7,387 nt of DNA from Verrucomicrobiota bacterium (GTDB lineage: Bacteria; Verrucomicrobiota; Verrucomicrobiia; Limisphaerales; J093). The translations under genes and the position numbers were made by a program. The stretch spans positions 1 through 7,387 of the forward strand of contig RFJD01000301.1 of NCBI GenBank assembly GCA_003695015.1, written 5' to 3'. Below are positions 1-7,387 of the stretch, one piece after another. The number at the start of each line of letters is the position of its first letter. The stretch's first letter is position 1. Below the pieces are notes generated by a model. The model was given only the letters and a program-made list of their open reading frames with translations. It was not told the DNA's origin and did no database searches.

Positions 1-338
1 CCCTCAAGGCGGCACTCCAGGATGCCGAGATCGAGCGGCCTGTGCCGATGGGGCGGGAGGAGTACTGGGGCGGGATCGCGGTGGCGTTGGGCCCGGAGAA
101 GGCGGTCCGCCCGGTGTCGGCGGTGGTGCGTCCCCGGCCGCGTTGGTGGCGGTGGCTGGCGCCGGCCGGTTTGGCGGCGGCCCTGGCGGTGGCGTGGTGG
201 AGCCAGTTCTCCGACCGTGCCGCTCCCCGGGCGCCGTTGTCGTACGCCGAAATCGAAAGCCTGGTCGAGGACAGCAGCAGCATCACCTTCCGTTCCGAGA
301 GCGAGCGGATGACCGTCGTCTGGGTGGACACCCGTTGA
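1..338 (+). CDS. Small single-pass membrane protein, 5'-truncated, possibly anti-sigma-factor-like
   Basis: The reading frame is open from the window edge (first complete codon at 3) to a TGA at 336-338, so 111 residues are visible and the true start lies upstream. The N-terminal part is charged and contains an E-E-Y-W segment near 57-68. It is followed by a basic, Pro/Arg-rich stretch and one strongly hydrophobic Trp/Ala/Leu segment at about 144-200, which reads as one membrane helix with the N-terminus in the cytoplasm. About 45 residues follow, ending in an acidic and Ser-rich tail. A short cytoplasmic region, one helix and a short outer tail is the layout of membrane-anchored anti-sigma-type proteins encoded downstream of ECF sigma factors. 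No zinc-binding His/Cys motif is visible, and the sigma gene, if any, is outside the window, so that role is inference. The GTG at 42 is not preferred as a start because the frame continues upstream. It lies 10 nt before the next gene and is probably cotranscribed with it. Confidence 0.6.
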   Translation, partial: LKAALQDAEIERPVPMGREEYWGGIAVALGPEKAVRPVSAVVRPRPRWWRWLAPAGLAAALAVAWWSQFSDRAAPRAPLSYAEIESLVEDSSSITFRSESERMTVVWVDTR

Positions 339-348
339 GCAGCTTCCC

Positions 349-897
349 ATGGATTCGCCGAAAAACCCCAGCAAACGTTGGCCCCGGGCATGGGGCGGGA
401 TCGCCTTGGCGGTCGGCCTCGGATGCTTGGGTCTGACCGCCCCCGCCCTCCGTGCCGCCGAAAAGGCGCTCCCCCTGCAAGCCCAGTTGATCTGGGGCAC
501 CGACGGCGTCAAACCGCCGAACTCTCCCTTCAAGGAGGTGGAGCCGGCCTTGCGGAAGCGGTTGAGCCGGGTGTTCAAGTGGCAGCGGTATTACGAGATC
601 CGCCGCCGGCAGACCCAGGTCCGTCCGGGCAAGACCAGCCGCCTCGAGATGAGCGACAAATGCCTCTTGAAGCTCGCCGTGAAGGACCCCGACATGCTCG
701 AGGTGCGGCTGATCGGGGAAGGACGCCTGACCAAGACGATGCGCCAACCGGTCGAGGCGTTGCGGAAGGGGGAGTTGTTGGTGCTGGCCGGAGAGACCAA
801 AGAGGACGTCAACAGCGCTTGGTTCGTGGTGCTGAGCGTCCCCCGGAAGGCCCTGCCGCCGCCGGAAGGGAGGTCCACACCGGGCCTGCCGCGGTGA
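349..897 (+). CDS. Exported protein of unknown function (182 aa)
   Basis: The gene starts at ATG 349 and ends at TGA 895-897. The N-terminus is a typical signal peptide: a basic region with Lys5, Lys9, Arg10 and Arg13, a hydrophobic core at about 16-33, and a likely signal peptidase I site near Ala36-Ala37. Cys26 sits inside the core, but the residues before it (Gly-Leu-Gly) do not form a good lipobox, so a lipoprotein is less likely. The mature part of about 146 residues is soluble and rich in Lys and Arg, with alternating hydrophobic positions suggesting beta strands. It ends in a Pro-rich tail. I recognise no catalytic motif. It resembles short secreted hypothetical proteins I associate with Verrucomicrobiota, from memory only. 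The 10-nt gap to the upstream membrane-protein gene suggests one transcript and perhaps a linked envelope role. No Shine-Dalgarno sequence precedes the ATG. Confidence 0.72.
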   Translation: MDSPKNPSKRWPRAWGGIALAVGLGCLGLTAPALRAAEKALPLQAQLIWGTDGVKPPNSPFKEVEPALRKRLSRVFKWQRYYEIRRRQTQVRPGKTSRLEMSDKCLLKLAVKDPDMLEVRLIGEGRLTKTMRQPVEALRKGELLVLAGETKEDVNSAWFVVLSVPRKALPPPEGRSTPGLPR

Positions 898-969
898 AGG
901 GCCGATTGCTTTTGCGGTGGCCAACCGCCTGATGGGGAAGGGCTTGGGAACGCGCGTCTCGCCCGGATT

Positions 970-1017
970 CCACAAGGTTTTGGGCGGGGCGTCCCATGGC
1001 CCCCCCAAGTCTTGTGG
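970..1017. repeat. Long imperfect inverted repeat upstream of the gyrB promoter
   Basis: The outer arms CCACAAG (970-976) and CTTGTGG (1011-1017) are perfect complements. Pairing continues inward through two G-U pairs (977/1010, 978/1009) and two A-T pairs, giving 11 consecutive pairs. After one mismatch there are three G-C pairs (982-984 with 1003-1005), another mismatch and two more G-C pairs, leaving a loop of about 12 nt. No T-tract follows on either strand, so it is not a canonical intrinsic terminator. It lies between the end of the secreted-protein gene and 16 nt before the gyrB -35 box. It may stabilise or end the upstream transcript, or serve as an operator or supercoiling-sensitive element for gyrB. 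The sequence does not decide between these. Confidence 0.6.
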
Positions 1018-1033
1018 TGAACCGGGAATGAGG

Positions 1034-1062
1034 TTGAGCCTGCCCCCCGCTTATCCTAGAAT
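1034..1062 (+). promoter_or_regulatory. Predicted sigma70-type promoter of gyrBA
   Basis: TTGAGC at 1034-1039 (4 of 6 to the -35 consensus) is separated by exactly 17 nt from TAGAAT at 1057-1062 (5 of 6 to the -10 consensus). Transcription would begin near 1067-1070, leaving a leader of about 55 nt before the ATG at 1124. The sequence between the -10 box and the start point is GC-rich, which in other bacteria is associated with promoters sensitive to DNA supercoiling; that link is inference here. It is the best promoter I found in the gap before gyrB. Confidence 0.6.
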
Positions 1063-1117
1063 GCCGGTTGCCTGAATGGCCCCTGTGTCGGCCCGGCCTG
1101 ACCCGGGGTGCCGGTTG
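1062..1117 (+). repeat. 9-bp direct repeat TGCCGGTTG in the gyrB leader
   Basis: TGCCGGTTG occurs at 1062-1070, overlapping the end of the predicted -10 box and the likely transcription start, and again at 1109-1117, ending 6 nt before the gyrB ATG at 1124. The copies are 47 bp apart start to start. One copy sits at the start point and the other near the ribosome-loading region, so a regulatory role is possible, but a chance match in GC-rich DNA cannot be excluded. Confidence 0.4.
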
Positions 1118-1123
1118 AACGCC

Positions 1124-3679
1124 ATGTCAACGCCAACACAGCCTGCGAACACCGAAAAATACGACGCCTCGAAAATCGACAAGCTGGAGGGACTCGAAGC
1201 CGTCCGGAAGCGGCCCGGCATGTACATCGGCGACCCGGACGAGCGCGGTTTGCACCACTGCGTCTATGAGGTGCTGGACAACTCGATCGACGAGCACCTG
1301 GCCGGGTTTTGCAAGCGGATCGAGGTGACCCTCCACGTCGATGGCTCCTGTTCGATCAAGGACGACGGCCGGGGCATCCCGGTGGACACGCATCCGAAGT
1401 TCAAGATGCCGGCCGTCGAGCTGGTGCTGACCAACCTCCATGCGGGGGGCAAGTTCGGCCAGGGGGCCTACAAGTATTCCGGCGGCCTGCACGGCGTCGG
1501 CGCCAAGTGCGTCAACGCCCTGTCCGATTGGTTCAAGGTCGAGGTGTACCGCGACGGCAAGGTCTATTACATGGAGTTCGCCCGGGGCAAGACGGTGCGA
1601 AAGCTCGAGGTCATCGGCAAGACCCGCCAGACCGGCACCCTCATCACCTTCAAGCCGGACCCGACCATTTTCACCATCACCACCGAGTTCAAATTCGAGA
1701 TCCTGGCCCGGCGGCTGCGGGAACTGGCCTTCTTGAATCCGGGTTTGGAGATCATTCTCACCGACGAGCGGGGAGAACAGAACCGGCAGGAGCGGTTCTA
1801 CTACAAGGAGGGCATCGCCGAGTTCGTCCGGCAACTGGCCAGCTCGAAACAGGTCCTCCATCCCAAACCCATCGTGCTTGCCGGACAGCGGACCGTGCAG
1901 ACCGACAAGGGCGAGGACGAGGTGTTCGTGGACTGCGTGCTGCAGTACACCGACGCCTACACGGACCAGATCCTCTGCTTTGCCAATTCGATCGCCAACA
2001 CCGACGGCGGCACGCATCTGACCGGCTTTCGCACCGCCCTGACGCGGGCCATCAACCAGTACGCCCGCAACAACAACCTGCTGAAGGACAAGGACCCGGC
2101 CATCAGCGGCGACGACGTCCGCGAGGGGCTCATTTGCGTCCTGAGCGTCAAGCTGCCCAACCCCCGTTTCGAGTCCCAGACCAAGGTCAAGCTGGTCAAC
2201 ACCGAGATCGAGGGCGTGGTCGCCTCGATCGTGTACGAGGGCCTGATGACCTACCTCGACTCGAACCCGTCGGTGGGCAAGAAGATCGTGGACAAGGCCC
2301 TCATGGCCGCCCGCGCCCGGGAGGCGGCCCGCAAGGCCCGCGAAACCGTCCGCAAGAGCGCCATGACCGGCGGCGGTCTGCCCGGCAAACTGGCGGATTG
2401 CTCCGACCGCGACCCCGCCAACACCGAGCTGTTCATCGTGGAGGGCGATTCGGCCGGCGGCTCGGCCAAGCAGGGCCGGGACCGCAAGTTCCAAGCCATC
2501 CTCCCCATCCGCGGCAAGCTGCTCAACGTCGAGAAGGCGCGTCTGGACAAGGTGCTCAACAACGACGAGATCCGGACGATGATCACGGCGGTGGGCACCG
2601 GCATTGGCGACGGCGAGGGCGAGGGTTCCTTCAACCTCGAGAAGCTCCGCTACCACAAGATCATCATCATGACCGACGCCGATGTGGATGGCTCCCACAT
2701 CCGCACCCTGCTGCTGACCTTTTTCTTCCGGCAGATGCCGGAGCTCATCAAGCGGGGCTTCGTGTACATCGCGCAACCGCCGCTCTATGAAATCACCCGC
2801 AAAAGGCGGGTCGAGTACGTGGACGACGACGCCCAGCTCAACCGCATCCTGATCGACCTGGGCTGCGAGGAGGTGCGCCTCCGCAACCTGGCGGACGGCC
2901 GCGAGCTTAGACAGAAGCAACTGTCCGAAACGCTCGAGCTGCTGCTGCAGTTGGACAAGTACGCCCGCGGTCTCAAACGGCACGGCGGCGATTTCGCGGA
3001 GTTCGTCGAACACCGTCGTGGCAAGTCCCTGCCCCGCCATCTGGTGCGGGTGCGCGAGGGCAACGAGGAGACCGTGCACTACTTCCACTCGGAGGAGGAA
3101 CTGCGGGCCTTCGGCGAGGCGAATCCGGACCTGGGATTGTTCGAGGAGGAGGCGGAAGGCGAAGAAAACGGCAACGGCAATGGCAACGGCAACGGTCAGG
3201 CGCGCGGGGCGGGCCGGTCGGGTCGGGGCGCCGACCGCCGGGGTCCCCGCCGCCGGGCCCGGCACGTCGAACTGCACGAGGCCCGGGCGGTCGAGGAACT
3301 GCTCGCCCGGCTGGCGCGGAAGGGCCTGAACATCGAGCACTACGCTGCGCAGGACCAGCCGCTCTTCGAGCTGATCGAGGGCGAGGGTGAGGACGCCCGG
3401 GTGCGGCCGTTGTTCGCCATCCCGGAGATCCTGACCGCGGTCAAGGAGGTGGGCCGCCGGGGCCTGACCATCAAGCGCTTCAAGGGCTTGGGCGAGATGA
3501 ATCCGCGGCAACTGTTCGAGACCACCATGGACCCCGCCAAACGCCGACTGTTGCGCGTCGAGGTCAGCGACGCCGTCGAGGCCGACGAGATGTTCACCAA
3601 GCTGATGGGCACGGAAGTCGAGCCCCGCCGGCAGTTCATCGAGGACAACGCCCTGAACGTGCGCAACCTGGACATCTGA
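1124..3679 (+). CDS. gyrB: DNA gyrase subunit B (ATPase/TOPRIM subunit)
   Basis: This is the ATP-hydrolysing subunit of the gyrase A2B2 complex, which introduces negative supercoils. From ATG 1124 the protein has 851 residues. The GHKL ATPase domain carries the general-base Glu49, Mg-binding Asn53, Asp80-Asp81-Gly-Arg-Gly84, and the ATP lid G-G-L-H-G-V-G at 120-126. The transducer domain has the Q-T-K lysine at 354. The TOPRIM domain has E-G-D-S-A-G-G from Glu440 and D-A-D-V-D from Asp518, the Mg sites for cleavage. The conserved K-G-L-G-E-M-N at 787-793 leads into the C-terminal GyrA-binding region. Arg143 and Asp80 match E. coli Arg136 and Asp73, the main aminocoumarin contacts. Between about 566 and 780 lies a Gram-negative-type insert of about 215 residues, larger than in E. 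coli (about 170, from memory), with an Asn-Gly repeat and an Arg-rich stretch. An in-frame ATG at 1076 adds 16 residues but would leave a leader of under 10 nt from the predicted promoter, so 1124 is preferred. No strong Shine-Dalgarno is seen. gyrA follows after 33 nt. Confidence 0.97.
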   Translation: MSTPTQPANTEKYDASKIDKLEGLEAVRKRPGMYIGDPDERGLHHCVYEVLDNSIDEHLAGFCKRIEVTLHVDGSCSIKDDGRGIPVDTHPKFKMPAVELVLTNLHAGGKFGQGAYKYSGGLHGVGAKCVNALSDWFKVEVYRDGKVYYMEFARGKTVRKLEVIGKTRQTGTLITFKPDPTIFTITTEFKFEILARRLRELAFLNPGLEIILTDERGEQNRQERFYYKEGIAEFVRQLASSKQVLHPKPIVLAGQRTVQTDKGEDEVFVDCVLQYTDAYTDQILCFANSIANTDGGTHLTGFRTALTRAINQYARNNNLLKDKDPAISGDDVREGLICVLSVKLPNPRFESQTKVKLVNTEIEGVVASIVYEGLMTYLDSNPSVGKKIVDKALMAARAREAARKARETVRKSAMTGGGLPGKLADCSDRDPANTELFIVEGDSAGGSAKQGRDRKFQAILPIRGKLLNVEKARLDKVLNNDEIRTMITAVGTGIGDGEGEGSFNLEKLRYHKIIIMTDADVDGSHIRTLLLTFFFRQMPELIKRGFVYIAQPPLYEITRKRRVEYVDDDAQLNRILIDLGCEEVRLRNLADGRELRQKQLSETLELLLQLDKYARGLKRHGGDFAEFVEHRRGKSLPRHLVRVREGNEETVHYFHSEEELRAFGEANPDLGLFEEEAEGEENGNGNGNGNGQARGAGRSGRGADRRGPRRRARHVELHEARAVEELLARLARKGLNIEHYAAQDQPLFELIEGEGEDARVRPLFAIPEILTAVKEVGRRGLTIKRFKGLGEMNPRQLFETTMDPAKRRLLRVEVSDAVEADEMFTKLMGTEVEPRRQFIEDNALNVRNLDI
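3167..3196 (+). repeat. Hexanucleotide repeat encoding (Asn-Gly)5 inside gyrB
   Basis: Five consecutive AAC/AAT-GGC/GGT units encode Asn-Gly pairs at GyrB residues 682-691. They lie directly after an acidic Glu-rich run and before an Arg/Gly-rich stretch (roughly 692-712). The repeat is in frame and 6 nt per unit, so slippage would add or remove two residues without a frameshift. It lies in the variable insert and probably forms a flexible linker. Confidence 0.85.
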
Positions 3680-3682
3680 GCC

Positions 3683-3697
3683 GGGAAACCGCTTCCC
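3683..3697 (+). other. Small hairpin in the gyrB-gyrA gap
   Basis: GGGAA (3683-3687) and TTCCC (3693-3697) pair perfectly around a 5-nt loop, 15 nt before the gyrA ATG. A pyrimidine-rich stretch follows (3695-3712) that contains no Shine-Dalgarno motif. With five pairs and only scattered T residues after it, it is too weak to call a terminator. It could mark an mRNA-processing or translation-tuning site between the subunit genes, or be chance. Confidence 0.3.
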
Positions 3698-3712
3698 CTT
3701 TCTGCTTCATCC

Positions 3713-6364
<2,652 letters not shown>

Positions 6365-6367
6365 CGC

Positions 6368-6408
6368 CGGACCGACGCCGGCCGCCGGGCAAGGCCGCGG
6401 CGGGTCCG
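6368..6408. terminator. GC-rich stem-loop between convergent genes, possible transcription end
   Basis: CGGACC (6368-6373) pairs with GGTCCG (6403-6408). Pairing continues inward, after a two-nucleotide bulge, with CGCC/GGCG (6376-6379 with 6399-6402). After a second bulge it ends with GGCC/GGCC (6380-6383 with 6393-6396), closing a 9-nt loop, for about 14 pairs in all. It begins 3 nt after the gyrA stop and ends 31 nt before the stop of the opposing gene, where a bidirectional transcription end is expected. There is no T-tract on either side, so a canonical intrinsic terminator is not shown. It may work with Rho or protect mRNA ends. An 8-bp direct repeat GACGCCGG (6363-6370, 6374-6381) overlaps it. 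Confidence 0.5.
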
Positions 6409-6439
6409 ACGGTTGCCCGCCGAGGGAAGCGTTCCGGGC

Positions 6440-7387
6440 TCAAAAGCCGGTGTCCACGCTCGGCGGCGGCAGGGGGCGGTTGATTTCCTCGACCCGGTAA
6501 CCGAACCCGGTTTCCCCGAGCGTCCCCAGGTCCACCATGCCCTCCCGGCGCTGGTAGAGGCCGGGGTGGACGCGGGCCTCCGGTTCGGAAGCGGCGGGAT
6601 AGAACTGCATGGCGTTGGTCTCGACGCCCATGATGGTGCCCACGTGAGCCGCCAGCAGGACGTGAGGGATCTGCGCCAGCATCGGATTGGTGAGGTCCTG
6701 CACCATCAGCGTCATCCCGTGGGCCTTGGCCCAACAGGCGCTCAGGATGGCCCCGGTCTGGGTCTTGCAGGTCTTCAGCGCCACGCCGGTCCAGCCCAGT
6801 TCCCGCCCCAGCCGGATCAACCGCCAGTCGTGTGCGCTTTCGTCCAGAAACAACGGTTTGCGGGCGCTGACGCTGTGGACGTCGATGCGGTGGGTTTCCA
6901 GTTCGTAGGGGAACGGCTGTTCCACGTAGAGAATCATCCCGTAGTGGCGCGGGTGCTCATCCCGGAGACGGTCGAGAATGTCGTTGACGTAGGCGGGGTC
7001 GGTGACGGTGCAGTTGAAGTCGGCGCTGAGCCAGTCCACCTGGTGAGCCAGGGCAATGTCGCCCACCCGCACCAGCCGATGGTAATCCCACACCGGGTCG
7101 GTGCCCCGCAGCTTGACCTTGAGGCACTTGAGGCCGTCGCGCTCGATCCAGTCCGGCAGCAGATAGGGATGGCCGTCGTCGGGCGGCAGCCCGGTGATTT
7201 CGTCGGGCGAGAGCCAGTCCAGCCCACCCACCAGGTGCCAGGCGCGCAGGCGGCGCTTCGGGGCGGGGCTCAGGAAATGGTCCGGATACAGGCCCGCGAA
7301 AGAAACGGCGGCCCCGGGGGCGGGCTCGAGGAAGGCGGCCAGGTCGCGGTTGAGGAACCCGGCGGTGTAGGTGCGGTAGGTGGGCAG
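6440..7387 (-). CDS. Enolase-superfamily protein, muconate-lactonizing-enzyme-like (C-terminal 315 residues)
   Basis: The frame is open from the right window edge down to the stop at 6440-6442, so the N-terminus is missing. The GTG at 7231 is not the start, because the frame upstream stays open and protein-like. Counting visible residues from the edge, the barrel shows the enolase-superfamily residues in order. These are K-V-K at 90-92, Asp123 in D-F-N, Glu156 in V-E-Q-P, Asp182 in L-D-E-S, and Lys205 in L-K-T-C-K. Asp123, Glu156 and Asp182 are the expected Mg ligands. Lys92 and Lys205 are the expected acid/base pair on opposite faces of the active site. This pattern matches the MLE subgroup, which includes muconate cycloisomerase, o-succinylbenzoate synthase, dipeptide epimerases and N-succinylamino acid racemases. 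It does not match the mandelate racemase subgroup, which uses a Lys and a His-Asp pair. The substrate cannot be read from the fragment. No signal peptide can be judged. It converges on gyrA with a 75-nt gap and has no obvious functional link to it. Confidence 0.85.
   Translation of the reverse strand: MPTYRTYTAGFLNRDLAAFLEPAPGAAVSFAGLYPDHFLSPAPKRRLRAWHLVGGLDWLSPDEITGLPPDDGHPYLLPDWIERDGLKCLKVKLRGTDPVWDYHRLVRVGDIALAHQVDWLSADFNCTVTDPAYVNDILDRLRDEHPRHYGMILYVEQPFPYELETHRIDVHSVSARKPLFLDESAHDWRLIRLGRELGWTGVALKTCKTQTGAILSACWAKAHGMTLMVQDLTNPMLAQIPHVLLAAHVGTIMGVETNAMQFYPAASEPEARVHPGLYQRREGMVDLGTLGETGFGYRVEEINRPLPPPSVDTGF

Noticed and set aside
914..928. GCGGT/ACCGC hairpin after the secreted-protein gene, considered as a terminator
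   Set aside because: Only five pairs and no T-tract. Such hairpins are frequent by chance in GC-rich DNA.
283..1008. 241-codon minus-strand open frame across the secreted-protein gene and the gap
   Set aside because: Composition is shadow-like (Pro/Arg/Leu/Gln). It opposes a gene with a clear signal peptide and runs through the inverted repeat.
932..1075. 47-codon + strand frame in the gap before gyrB
   Set aside because: It spans both the inverted repeat and the predicted promoter, has no ribosome site and no protein-like character.
1309..2790. 493-codon open frame on the + strand inside gyrB
   Set aside because: It is the alternative frame of gyrB, very rich in Arg, Gln, Gly and Pro, with no domain signature.
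1127..3511. 794-codon open frame antisense to gyrB
   Set aside because: It is a shadow of high-GC codon use in gyrB. The translation is low-complexity Leu/Val/Gly/His-rich, resembles no family, and fully overlaps an unmistakable gene.

Overview
The window is high-GC (roughly two thirds by eye) and bacterial. It looks like a chromosomal segment from a Verrucomicrobiota-type organism. That assignment rests on remembered resemblance of the GyrB/GyrA sequences and of the small secreted protein to proteins of that phylum, and I could not search to confirm it. The core is a gyrB-gyrA operon on the + strand (1124-6364). It is flanked on the left by two small + strand genes and on the right by a convergent enolase-superfamily gene that runs off the window edge.

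Left part (1-897): a 5'-truncated gene encoding a small single-pass membrane protein, resembling membrane-anchored anti-sigma-type proteins, is followed 10 nt later by a gene for a 182-residue exported protein of unknown function. A 226-nt gap (898-1123) holds a long imperfect inverted repeat (970-1017), a good sigma70-type promoter (TTGAGC - 17 nt - TAGAAT, 1034-1062) and a 9-bp direct repeat in the gyrB leader.

Centre (1124-6364): GyrB (851 aa from the preferred start) and GyrA (883 aa) are separated by only 33 nt and are probably cotranscribed. Together they form the A2B2 DNA gyrase that introduces negative supercoils using ATP. Every catalytic landmark I checked is present: the GHKL ATP site, the QTK lysine, TOPRIM acidic residues, the Arg-Tyr cleavage pair and the GyrA box. 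Two points stand out. GyrA has Gln and Pro at the positions equivalent to E. coli Ser83 and Asp87, the two residues on which quinolone binding depends most. GyrB carries an enlarged insert with an Asn-Gly repeat and an Arg-rich stretch.

Right part (6365-7387): a 75-nt convergent intergenic region contains a GC-rich stem-loop. A minus-strand gene follows, encoding the C-terminal 315 residues of a muconate-lactonizing-enzyme-like member of the enolase superfamily, with its metal ligands and catalytic lysines visible.

I found no mobile element, CRISPR array, tRNA or rRNA, and no clear sign of a new multi-gene system. The findings are details of otherwise housekeeping genes plus unexplained intergenic structure. 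The longest stretch without a gene is 226 nt.
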